Shown here piece after piece: positions 24,370-31,962 of a DNA stretch of 64,000 nucleotides. A program made the position numbers and the translations under genes. The first letter of the stretch is position 1. Each line of letters begins with the position of its first letter. The stretch is taken from assembly GCA_016184455.1 (NCBI GenBank), contig JACPCS010000110.1, positions 25,951 through 89,950 on the forward strand. The letters run 5' to 3'. A model generated the notes under the pieces. That model saw only the letters and a program-made list of their open reading frames with translations, was not told the origin of the DNA and searched no databases. This DNA is from Acidobacteriota bacterium (GTDB taxonomy: Bacteria > Acidobacteriota > Vicinamibacteria > Vicinamibacterales > UBA2999).

Positions 24370-26337
24370 TTAGGCCGGTTGTGTCTCAGCGGGATGCGCC
24401 GGCGCGCCCAGATCCTTCCGCTGAATCTCGCCGCGCGCGTCCCGGAGGAACGCGTCGACGGAGCGTGGCCCGAGGTCGCCGCCCGACCGGCTCCGCACTG
24501 ATACCGTGCCGTCCGCCGCCTCGCGGTCCCCGACGACGAGCATGTAGGGGACCTTCTGCAACTGCGCCTCCCGGATCTTATAGCCAATCTTCTCCTGGCG
24601 CTCGTCGAGCTCCACCCGAAGCCCGGCGGCCGCGAGCCGGTCGCGGACCGTCGCCGCGTAGGCAAGATGCCGATCGGCGATCGGCAGTACGACGGCCTGT
24701 ACGGGCGCCAGCCACAGCGGCAGGGCGCCGGCGTAGTGCTCGATCAACAGCGCGATGAACCGTTCAAAGCTGCCGAAGATCGCCCGATGGATGACGACCG
24801 GACGGTGCTCAGCGTTGTCCGCTCCGATATACTTCAGCGCGAACTGCTGCGGCAGCTGATAGTCGAGCTGGATCGTCGCGCACTGCCACTTACGCCCGAG
24901 CGCATCGGTCACGGCGAAGTCGATCTTCGGCCCGTAGAACGCGCCGTCGCCCTCGGCAATCGTGTACGCCTGTCCGGCGCCTTCGAGCGCCTTCTTGAGT
25001 TCCGCTTCGGCGTGGTTCCACGTCGCCAGCTCGCCGAGATACTCAGCGGGCCGCGTCGAGAGCGTCATCTCCGGTGTCAGCCCGAAGTCGTCGTACACGC
25101 GCTTCACGAGACGGAGGAGCTGCTCGACCTCCTCGCCGATCTGATCCTCGCGGAGAAAAATGTGCGCGTCGTCCATGATGAACTCGCGCACGCGCGTCAG
25201 GCCGCTCAGCACGCCGGACGCCTCCATGCGATGGAGCACGCTCTGTTCATGGATCCGCATCGGCAGATCGCGATAGCTGCGCACCTCGCTGGCGAACAGG
25301 AGCATGTGCCCGGGGCAGTTCATCGGCTTGAGCCCCGACTTCTCCTCCTCGCTCTCCGATTCGATCAGGAACATGTTCTGGCGGTAGTGCGTCCAGTGGC
25401 CCGACGTCTCCCAGAGCGCCTTGTTGAACACGAGCGGCGCGCGCACCTCGACGTAGCCGGCTGGGAAGAGCACCTCGCGCATGTAGTTGCCGAGCAGATG
25501 CACCAGCATCGTGCCCTTGGGCAGCCAGAACGGCTCGCCGGGCGCCCAGGGGTGGAACCAAAAGAGACCAAGTTCGCGGCCGATCTTCCGGTGGTCGCGC
25601 TTCTTCGCCTCCTCGAGCCGGCGCACGTACTCCTGCAGCTCCTTGTCCGAGAAGAACGCCGTGCCGTAGATGCGCTGCATCGGCTGATTGCGCGCGTCGC
25701 CCTTCCAGTACGCGTTCGAGGTGCTGAGCAGCTTGAACGCCTTGAGCCTGCCGGTCGAGGGGACGTGCGGACCGACGCAGAAATCGACGAACGTGTCGCG
25801 GTCTTTGATCGTGTAGCAGGACACCTCGGACTGTCCCTCGGTCTTCTCCTCGATGAGCTGCACCTTGAGCGGCTCGCCGCGGCTGCCGAAGAAGCGCTTG
25901 GCGTCCTCCCGCGGCCACATCTGCCGCTCGTAGGGCAGGTCCTGCTGCGCCAACTCGCGCATCTTCCGCTCGATCGCCTCGAGGTCCTCGGGCACGAACG
26001 GACGCGGGACGACGAAGTCGTAGAAGAACCCCTCGTCGGTGGCGGGGCCGATACCGCACTGCGTGCCCGGGAAGAGCTGCGTCACCGCCGCGGCGAGCAG
26101 ATGCGCCGTGCTGTGGCGATAGAGCGGCAGCGCTTCGGCGCTCTCGGGCGTGATGATCCGGACGCGCGCGTCGCGCTGGAGCGGGAACGACACGTCCACG
26201 AGACGGTCATCGACCGCGGCGGCCAGCGCCGCCTTGGCGAGCCGCGGCGAAATGCCGGTCGCGACGTCGCGCACGGGCGTACCCGCGGGCACAGCACGAG
26301 TGGAGCCGTCCGGCAGCGTGATCGTGACGTCGCTCAT
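24370..26337 (-). CDS. thrS: Threonyl-tRNA synthetase
   Basis: 655 residues, full length. TGS domain at the N-terminus (ITLPDGSTRAVPAGT), editing domain with HSTAHLLAAAVTQLFPG and the STGRLKAFKLLSTSNAYW region, class II catalytic core, and a C-terminal anticodon domain (VQAVVLPIADRHLAYA). Zinc ligands are the Cys in PMNCPGHM, the His in DDAHIF and the His in VVIHRAIFGS. It leads the operon thrS-infC-rpmI-rplT-pheS-pheT and lies 18 bases after a tRNA-Val gene, probably on the same primary transcript. Confidence 0.97.
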   Translation of the reverse strand: MSDVTITLPDGSTRAVPAGTPVRDVATGISPRLAKAALAAAVDDRLVDVSFPLQRDARVRIITPESAEALPLYRHSTAHLLAAAVTQLFPGTQCGIGPATDEGFFYDFVVPRPFVPEDLEAIERKMRELAQQDLPYERQMWPREDAKRFFGSRGEPLKVQLIEEKTEGQSEVSCYTIKDRDTFVDFCVGPHVPSTGRLKAFKLLSTSNAYWKGDARNQPMQRIYGTAFFSDKELQEYVRRLEEAKKRDHRKIGRELGLFWFHPWAPGEPFWLPKGTMLVHLLGNYMREVLFPAGYVEVRAPLVFNKALWETSGHWTHYRQNMFLIESESEEEKSGLKPMNCPGHMLLFASEVRSYRDLPMRIHEQSVLHRMEASGVLSGLTRVREFIMDDAHIFLREDQIGEEVEQLLRLVKRVYDDFGLTPEMTLSTRPAEYLGELATWNHAEAELKKALEGAGQAYTIAEGDGAFYGPKIDFAVTDALGRKWQCATIQLDYQLPQQFALKYIGADNAEHRPVVIHRAIFGSFERFIALLIEHYAGALPLWLAPVQAVVLPIADRHLAYAATVRDRLAAAGLRVELDERQEKIGYKIREAQLQKVPYMLVVGDREAADGTVSVRSRSGGDLGPRSVDAFLRDARGEIQRKDLGAPAHPAETQPA

Positions 26338-26355
26338 GGAAAAGTTATCGGGGTT

Positions 26356-26431
26356 GGTAGGCGCGGGTGGACTCGAACCACTGACCTCCTCCGTGTCAGG
26401 GAGGCGCTCTAACCAACTGAGCTACGCGCCT
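26356..26431 (-). tRNA. tRNA-Val (GAC)
   Basis: Acceptor stem AGGCGCG/CGCGCCU, D-arm GCUC AGUUGGUUA GAGC, anticodon stem CCUCC/GGAGG with loop CUGACAC (anticodon GAC, valine), and T-arm with UUCGAGU loop between GUGG/CCAC. The 3' CCA is encoded (26356-26358). Located just upstream of thrS. Confidence 0.95.
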
Positions 26432-26466
26432 ATCTGTTGCAAATTCAGGCTTTAACCCGAACCGTC

Positions 26467-26472
26467 AGTATA
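26467..26472 (-). promoter_or_regulatory. -10 hexamer TATACT upstream of tRNA-Val/thrS
   Basis: TATACT on the minus strand about 35 bases before the tRNA 5' end, in the AT-richer gap between the S41-like gene and the tRNA. No convincing -35 box is seen. Confidence 0.35.
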
Positions 26473-26481
26473 GCAAAACCT

Positions 26482-27639
26482 TTACTGACCGAGATGCTCG
26501 AGCGCCTTCTCGAGCGTGGCGTCGGGTGAGGGCGGCGCGCTGCCGAATTCCACCTCCGGCTGCTCGACTTCGACGTCGGGCTCGAGGCCGGTCTCGTGGA
26601 TCGGACGGTTGTCGGGCGTGAGATAGCGCAGGTAGGTGAGCCACAACCCGCTCTGATCCGGCAGCTTCACGAGCCGCTGCCGCGCGGCGCGCCCAAGCGA
26701 ACGGATGCCGATGAGATCGGCGCGGTCGTTGTCGGCAAGCGCGGCGGCGAACACCTCGGCCGCTCCCGCCGTCCCCTGGTCGACGAGAATCGCCACCGGG
26801 GCAGCCACCGTGCCATCGGTCGGCGCCGCCGAAATCACTTCGCGCTGATCGCCGCGCGCCAGGCGCACGGCAAGCGGGGCATTGCGCACGAACAGCCGCG
26901 CGGCCGCGACGCCGTGATCGAGATCGCCGCGCGCGTTGCTTCGCAGATCGATGACGAACCGCGTCGCGCCGGTCTTGGTCAGCGCGTCGACCGCCTCCTT
27001 GAGCCGCGAGGGCGACTCGGCGGAGAACTCCGCCACGCGGATGTAGCCGGTGGTCCGGTTCGCCATGCGCGAGGTCACTTCAGGCGCCATCATCGGCTCG
27101 CGCGCCAGATCGACGACATGCGGATCGGCGGCGTTGCCCCGGATGACGAGCAGCGATACCTTCGACCCCGGCGCGCCCCTCAGCAGGCGCGTACCTTCGT
27201 ACGCCGATATGTCGCGCGTCGGCCGGTTGTTGATCGCGCGGATGAAGTCGCCCGGACGCACCCCTGCCTTGGCCGCCGGCGATCCGTCGCGCGTGGCGAC
27301 GACGCGCAGATAGTACTGGCGCGTGAGGTCCAGACCGACTTCAGCCGGACCGCCGCGGTCGTTTGCCTCGAGCGTTTTGACGAGCGCAGGCGGCAGGTAA
27401 CTGCTTTCCGGATCGAGACCGTCGGCAAGGCCCCGCATCGCTCCCTGCATCGCCTGCTGTACATCGACCGGTTCGACGTAATTGTTCAGCACGAGCGAGA
27501 CGACGTCCTCGAAGACGCGGAGGTGCTGGTAGGTGTCGTCCTTGGCGAGCGCCTGGCCCAGATAACCGCCGAGGAACGCGAACGCCATGATGGCGCTCGA
27601 AAGGCTCAGGACGAACGTCCGGCTGCGCGAACTGATCAT
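26482..27639 (-). CDS. S41 (C-terminal processing peptidase) family protein, active-site residues replaced
   Basis: 385 residues from ATG 27639, which has GGAG seven bases upstream and avoids overlap with the EnvC-like gene. N-terminal membrane/signal segment (FVLSLSSAIMAFAFLGGYLG), an S41 helical part (YQHLRVFEDVVSLVLNNYVE, AMQGAMRGLADGLDPESSYL), a PDZ domain (GSPAAKAGVRPGDFIRAINN) and the S41 core (FVIDLRSNARGDLDHG). Where active enzymes have GSAS(A/S)SE with the catalytic Ser, this has GTAGAAE (about residue 290), and the catalytic Lys region reads GRAARQ. Proteolysis is therefore unlikely; a PDZ-based adaptor role with the EnvC-like neighbour is possible. Confidence 0.85.
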   Translation of the reverse strand: MISSRSRTFVLSLSSAIMAFAFLGGYLGQALAKDDTYQHLRVFEDVVSLVLNNYVEPVDVQQAMQGAMRGLADGLDPESSYLPPALVKTLEANDRGGPAEVGLDLTRQYYLRVVATRDGSPAAKAGVRPGDFIRAINNRPTRDISAYEGTRLLRGAPGSKVSLLVIRGNAADPHVVDLAREPMMAPEVTSRMANRTTGYIRVAEFSAESPSRLKEAVDALTKTGATRFVIDLRSNARGDLDHGVAAARLFVRNAPLAVRLARGDQREVISAAPTDGTVAAPVAILVDQGTAGAAEVFAAALADNDRADLIGIRSLGRAARQRLVKLPDQSGLWLTYLRYLTPDNRPIHETGLEPDVEVEQPEVEFGSAPPSPDATLEKALEHLGQ

Positions 27640-27662
27640 GAAGAAGCTCCAGGCTTTGGACG

Positions 27663-28817
27663 TCACCGTGGTCTCAACCATTGTAGGGGATCGACGGAGC
27701 GGCCGTCGACGCGCACCTCGAAATAGAGGGCGGGCGGACCGGCGGGCGCCGAGCCGACCCGGCCGAGCTCAGTGCCCGCATCGACCGTCACCCCACGCGC
27801 GACGGCGATCGACTCCAGATAGCCGTACACGGAGTACGCGTCGGAGCCGTGGTCGAGAATCAGGACGTTGCCGAGACCGGCGAGCGGCTCGGCGTACGAC
27901 ACCGTTCCGGGATGGATGGCGTGCACGGGTGTGCCCGCCGCCGCGGCAATCTCGACGCCGTTTCGGACGGTGCTGTCACCGGAACGCCCCGATGGCTGGC
28001 CGAACGGTACGAGGACCGGGCCAGCGACCGGCCATTCGAGCCCGCCGCGAAACAGCGTGAGCGGCACGTCGACCGTCTCGGGCGTCGCGCCCCTGACGGC
28101 CGCCGCGAGCTGCTGCTGCAGGCGATCGTAGGCGAGCTGGAGCTCGCCGGCGAGCTGCGCGGTCAAGTCCCGACGCGCATCGATCTGCGCGAGGAGCTTG
28201 GCGCGCGCCGCCAGCGCGCGATCGGCGGCGGCCTCCGCGCGACGCGCGTCGGCTTCCTTGGCCTCGAGCGCCCGCAGCTCCTTCTCCAGCGCCGCACGCT
28301 GGCGTCGCACATCCTCGAGCGTCCGGCGGTGCGCCGTGACGCGCATGTCGTAGATGCGGACGAGCGCGGAGACCGCGCGCAGCGCGCGGCCGAAGTCGCG
28401 CGCGCTGGTGCTGCCGAACAGAAGCCGAGCGTATCCGGTGCGGCCGCGCTTGTAGATGTCGACGAGCTGGACCTTCAGGTCGGGGAGTTGCGAGAGCCGC
28501 TGCTGTTCGAGCGTCGCGAGGCGCGCCGCGGTGGCGTCGACGGCCGCGCGGCCGCGCTCGGATGCCGCCTGCGCTTCGCGCACGCGTTCGGCCTGCAACT
28601 CCTGCTCGATCTCGAGCGCGCGCAGCTCGCCGAGCAGCGAGCGCGCCTCGGTCGCCAGGCGATCCGCTTCGCTCTGCAGCGTGCGAATCCGGTCGTTGAC
28701 GCGTCGCGCCTGTGCTTCGGTTTGGACGCGGCCGCGGTCCTGGGCAGCGAGCACGACGGTCGCCACGAGCACGACGACGACAAGCCACGGAGCCACGGAG
28801 ACACGGAGTGTACTCAT
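27663..28817 (-). CDS. EnvC-like murein hydrolase activator (coiled coil + degenerate LytM)
   Basis: 384 residues from ATG 28817. Signal segment (PWLVVVVLVATVVLAAQ), two long coiled coils (about 35-250), then a LytM/M23 fold: WPVAGPVLVPFGQP, GVEIAAAAGTPVHAIHPGTV, GLGNVLILDHGSDAYSVYGYL, LYFEVRVDGRSVDPLQWL. Zinc ligands of active M23 enzymes are changed (NGVEI for HxGxD, YGYL for YAHL, LYFE for LHFE), as in EnvC, which activates amidases at the septum and does not cut peptidoglycan itself. The start codon sits in the loop of a word-repeat hairpin (28785-28845), which also encodes the first residues. EnvC followed by an S41 protein is a common bacterial order. Confidence 0.85.
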   Translation of the reverse strand: MSTLRVSVAPWLVVVVLVATVVLAAQDRGRVQTEAQARRVNDRIRTLQSEADRLATEARSLLGELRALEIEQELQAERVREAQAASERGRAAVDATAARLATLEQQRLSQLPDLKVQLVDIYKRGRTGYARLLFGSTSARDFGRALRAVSALVRIYDMRVTAHRRTLEDVRRQRAALEKELRALEAKEADARRAEAAADRALAARAKLLAQIDARRDLTAQLAGELQLAYDRLQQQLAAAVRGATPETVDVPLTLFRGGLEWPVAGPVLVPFGQPSGRSGDSTVRNGVEIAAAAGTPVHAIHPGTVSYAEPLAGLGNVLILDHGSDAYSVYGYLESIAVARGVTVDAGTELGRVGSAPAGPPALYFEVRVDGRSVDPLQWLRPR

Positions 28818-28845
28818 CAGGCTCCGTGCCTCCGAGCCTCCGTGG
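28785..28845. repeat. Word-repeat hairpin holding the EnvC-like start codon in its loop
   Basis: Left arm 28785-28810, right arm 28822-28845, 24 bases long with few mismatches, made of variants of CCACGGAG. The minus-strand ATG (28815-28817) is in the loop, so the arms flank and partly encode the start region of the EnvC-like protein (first residues MSTLRVSVAPWL). Confidence 0.7.
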
Positions 28846-28886
28846 CCTGTCGGAGTGTTCATCGCAAAGAGTGCGAGAATTATAGC

Positions 28887-29351
28887 GTGCGCATCGTCGG
28901 TCTCGACGTGGGCGAGCGGCGCATCGGCGTCGCCGTCAGCGACCGGACGCTGACGCTTGCACGGCCCGTGGACGTGCTGCACCCTGCGTCGCTCGACCGT
29001 GACGGCGCACCGCTTGCCGCCGCTGCCGTGGCGCAGCTCGCTGCCGAAGAGGACGGCGTATCGGCCATCGTCGTCGGGATGCCGCGGCGGCTCGACGGCA
29101 CGCCGACCGAGATCACGCCGCGCATCGAGGCGTTTGCCGCCGAACTGGAGCGTCTGACCGGGCTGCGTGTGATCCGCCAGGACGAGCGCCTCACCAGCCG
29201 CGAAGCCGAGAGCCGGCTCGCGCTCACCGACAAAGACTGGCGGTCGCGCAAGCAGCGTCTCGACGCCGCTGCGGCCGCCGTCATCCTGCAGGACTTCCTC
29301 GACACGCGGCCGGGCCGGCCGGTGCCCCTGGCGGCCGACCCCGAGCTGTGA
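28887..29351 (+). CDS. ruvX: Holliday-junction resolvase-like RuvX (YqgF)
   Basis: 154 residues from GTG 28887 (VRIVGLDVGERRIGVAVSD). RNase H-like fold with the first acidic residue in GLDVGERRIGVAVSD, IVVGMPRRLDGTPTEITPRI, VIRQDERLTSREAESRL and LDAAAAAVILQDFLDTR. Works in 16S rRNA 5'-end processing and possibly recombination. No Shine-Dalgarno is present and the upstream bases (GAGAATTATAGC) suggest a leaderless transcript. The much longer open frame upstream is antisense to the EnvC-like gene. The stop overlaps the mltG start. Confidence 0.9.
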   Translation: MRIVGLDVGERRIGVAVSDRTLTLARPVDVLHPASLDRDGAPLAAAAVAQLAAEEDGVSAIVVGMPRRLDGTPTEITPRIEAFAAELERLTGLRVIRQDERLTSREAESRLALTDKDWRSRKQRLDAAAAAVILQDFLDTRPGRPVPLAADPEL

Positions 29352-30376
29352 TGCGCCGGCTCGCCGCGCTCGTCGTCCTGCTCGTCACCATTGCCGCTGC
29401 CGCCGGCGGCATCGCCGCGTTCCTGATGTGGCAGCGTATCCACGAGCCGTACAAGGGCTACGGCCTCACCGAGCGGTTCATCGACATCGCTCCAAGTACC
29501 GGCACGGCCACGATCGGCCGGCGCCTCGTCGATGCAGGGGTAGTTCGCGACATGTCCACGTTTCGCGCGGCACTCTGGTGGAGCGGCCGATCGCGGGGCC
29601 TGCAGGCTGGCGAGTACCGCTTCGATCGCCCGATCGCGGCAATCGAGGTGGTCGATCGGCTCGCGCGCGGCGACGTCTACGCCAGACGCATCACCTTCCC
29701 CGAAGGGCTGACCATCAGAGAGATGGCGCGCCTGTATGAGACGCGCGATTTCGGCACGGAGGCGAGCTTCCTGGAGGCGGCGCGCGACGGCGCCCGCATA
29801 CGCGATCTCGATCCCGCGGCGGCCGACCTCGAAGGGTATCTCTTCCCCGACACGTACGCGCTCCCGCGGGGCACGCCTGCGCACCGGCTCGTCGGATTGA
29901 TGATCGAGCGCTTCCGCGCGACGTACAACGAGGAGCTGCGTCGCCAGGCGCGCGACCAGGGGCTGACGACGAGGCAAGTGGTGACGCTGGCGTCGCTCGT
30001 CGAGAAGGAGACCGGCCGCGGCGACGAGCGAACGCTCGTCGCCGCCGTGTACCGCAACCGGCTGAAGCTCGGGATGGCGCTGCAGGCGGACCCGACCGTC
30101 GTGTACGCGCTGCTGCAGGCGGGCCGCTACGATGGCAATATCCGGCGGCCGGATCTGGCCATCGACTCGCCGTACAACACGTATCGGTACCCAGGGCTGC
30201 CGCCTGGTCCGATTGCTGCCCCGGGGAAGGCGTCGCTCGAGACGTCGCTCCTGCCCGCTCGTGTCAGCTATTTGTATTTCGTGAGTCGCAACGATGGCTC
30301 GCACGTGTTTGCGACGACGCTCGCCGAGCACAATCGCAACGTCCGCCAATTTCAAATTTTGTACTTCCGCCGCTGA
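29351..30376 (+). CDS. mltG: Endolytic murein transglycosylase MltG
   Basis: 341 residues; membrane-bound enzyme that cuts nascent glycan strands and sets their length. N-terminal transmembrane helix (LAALVVLLVTIAAAAGGIAAFLMW), then a LysM-like subdomain (VSTG-like IDIAPSTGTATIGRRLVDAG, LQAGEYRFDRP) and the YceG catalytic core: ITFPEGLTIREMARLY, DLEGYLFPDTYALPRG, and LASLVEKETGRGDER with the catalytic Glu. ATG 29351 shares its A with the ruvX stop (TGATG); ruvX-mltG is a common pair. Confidence 0.94.
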   Translation: MRRLAALVVLLVTIAAAAGGIAAFLMWQRIHEPYKGYGLTERFIDIAPSTGTATIGRRLVDAGVVRDMSTFRAALWWSGRSRGLQAGEYRFDRPIAAIEVVDRLARGDVYARRITFPEGLTIREMARLYETRDFGTEASFLEAARDGARIRDLDPAAADLEGYLFPDTYALPRGTPAHRLVGLMIERFRATYNEELRRQARDQGLTTRQVVTLASLVEKETGRGDERTLVAAVYRNRLKLGMALQADPTVVYALLQAGRYDGNIRRPDLAIDSPYNTYRYPGLPPGPIAAPGKASLETSLLPARVSYLYFVSRNDGSHVFATTLAEHNRNVRQFQILYFRR

Positions 30377-30431
30377 CGCGTCGCGTCTGACGGGTTCAAT
30401 CGAGGCCTGGGGCGAGGGGCCTAAGGCCTGC

Positions 30432-30437
30432 TATAGT
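30432..30437 (+). promoter_or_regulatory. -10 hexamer TATAGT, leaderless start
   Basis: TATAGT eight bases before the ATG of the FHA-HD-GYP gene, without a Shine-Dalgarno sequence. Confidence 0.45.
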
Positions 30438-30445
30438 GCTTTCCA

Positions 30446-31945
30446 ATGCCGGATTTACGGCTCGCGCCCGTCGAGCCTGCGCCCAATCTGCCGGTGATCG
30501 ATCTCGCGCCGGGCGAGTCGAAGACCGTCGGCCGCGGCCGCCAGGCCGACGTGCTGATCGACGACCCGAGCCTCTCGCGCGTGCACGCCCGCATCAGCAT
30601 CGACGAGGGCGGGCAGCTCGCGATCGACGACCTTGGCAGCACGAACGGGATCTTCGTCAACGGCACCGAGCAGCTGAGCGCGTTTCTCGTGCCCGGCGAC
30701 ACCGTCCGCTTCGGGCGCGTGGAGTACCTCGTCAGCTTCGCCGAAGCGCCGCCCGCGCCGGACGGAGCGCCCGTGGTGTCCCAGACCATCCTGCGTCGCG
30801 TCGCGATGACAGGCGCGCCCAAGGTCGATCGGCTGGCGCTCGAGGCGCTGCTGGCGACCAGCCGCGAAATGATGGCGTTTCAGGATCTGCCGGCGCTGCT
30901 CGAGCGCGTGCTCGACCGGCTGGTCTCGATCGTCAAGCCGGACCGCGCCGCGATCCTGCTGGTCGACGGCCAGACCGGCGCGATGATTCCGCGCGCAGTG
31001 CGGCCGTCGGGCGCCTACTCGTCGGTCTCCGAATTTGCGAGCTCGACCGTCGTCCACGAGGCGCTGACGGCGCGCGACGCCTTCATCGTGCACGACATCC
31101 GCATGGATCCGCGGCTGCAGCAGGCGGCCAGCGTGATGCTGGCCGGCGTGCGGTCCGTCATCTGCGTGCCGCTGCTCGGCCGGTCGGGACCGATCGGCGC
31201 GCTCTACGCCGACAAGCTCGGGGTCGAGCAGTTCGCGCCGGAGCTGGCCGAGTACGCCTCTGCGTTCGCCGGCCACGCGGCGGCGGCGCTCGAGACGGCG
31301 CAGCTCTACGACGACCGCGAGCGGCACTTCCGGGCTACGCTCGAGGCATTCGCCAAGGCGATCGACGCGCGCGATCGGTATACCGCCGGCCATTCCGAGC
31401 GCGTCACGGCGTACTCGATGGTGCTGGCCCGGCGCAGCGGCAAATTCGGCAGTGAATTCGAGACGATCCGGCGCGGCGCCATGCTGCACGATATCGGCAA
31501 GGTGGGCGTCCCGGACAACGTGCTGTTGAAGGAAGGCGCCCTCGATCCGCGCGAGCGGGCGCTCATCGAGGCGCACGTCACGATCGGCTACAGCATGCTC
31601 GAGCCGCTGCCGTTCCTCGGCGCGTCGCTCCCGGCCGTCCGGGGCCACCACGAGCGGTGGGACGGCACCGGCTATCCCGATCGCCTCGCCGGCACCGACA
31701 TCCATCCGCACGCGCGGCTGATGACGGTGGCCGACGCCTACGACGCGATGACGTCGGCGCGGCCCTACCGCAACGCGCTTCCCGCCAAGGAAGCGGCGCG
31801 GCGGCTCCGGGCCGATCGCGGCACGCAGTTCGACCCCGAGATGATCGATCTGTTCGAAGCGGTCGAGCAGGAGTTTGCCGCGCTCCACGAAGAGCCGGAT
31901 GCGGCGGCCATCCGAGCCGAGCTGCTGCGCCCGGTCGGAACCTAG
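30446..31945 (+). CDS. FHA-GAF-HD-GYP signalling protein
   Basis: 499 residues, no membrane segment. FHA domain (about 20-95: TVGRGRQADVLIDDPSLSRVHARI, DLGSTNGIFVNG) that binds phosphothreonine; GAF sensor domain (about 130-285: LLERVLDRLVSIVKPDRAAILLVD, VRSVICVPLLGRSGPIGALYADK); HD-GYP cyclic-di-GMP phosphodiesterase domain (about 305-480: AGHSERV, MLHDIGKVGVPD, EAHVTIGYSML, GHHERWDGTGYP). All metal ligands are present, so the enzyme should be active. The facing Ser/Thr kinase gene suggests a kinase-to-FHA link to cyclic-di-GMP. Confidence 0.93.
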   Translation: MPDLRLAPVEPAPNLPVIDLAPGESKTVGRGRQADVLIDDPSLSRVHARISIDEGGQLAIDDLGSTNGIFVNGTEQLSAFLVPGDTVRFGRVEYLVSFAEAPPAPDGAPVVSQTILRRVAMTGAPKVDRLALEALLATSREMMAFQDLPALLERVLDRLVSIVKPDRAAILLVDGQTGAMIPRAVRPSGAYSSVSEFASSTVVHEALTARDAFIVHDIRMDPRLQQAASVMLAGVRSVICVPLLGRSGPIGALYADKLGVEQFAPELAEYASAFAGHAAAALETAQLYDDRERHFRATLEAFAKAIDARDRYTAGHSERVTAYSMVLARRSGKFGSEFETIRRGAMLHDIGKVGVPDNVLLKEGALDPRERALIEAHVTIGYSMLEPLPFLGASLPAVRGHHERWDGTGYPDRLAGTDIHPHARLMTVADAYDAMTSARPYRNALPAKEAARRLRADRGTQFDPEMIDLFEAVEQEFAALHEEPDAAAIRAELLRPVGT

Positions 31946-31962
31946 TCGGTGGCTACCGATTA
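31943..31962. terminator. Hairpin holding both stop codons of convergent genes
   Basis: TAGTCGGT (31943-31950), loop GGCT, ACCGATTA (31955-31962), one G-U pair. The stop codon of the HD-GYP gene (31943-31945) and that of the kinase gene (31953-31955, minus strand) both lie in it. It may terminate in both directions; no T-tract. Confidence 0.4.
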
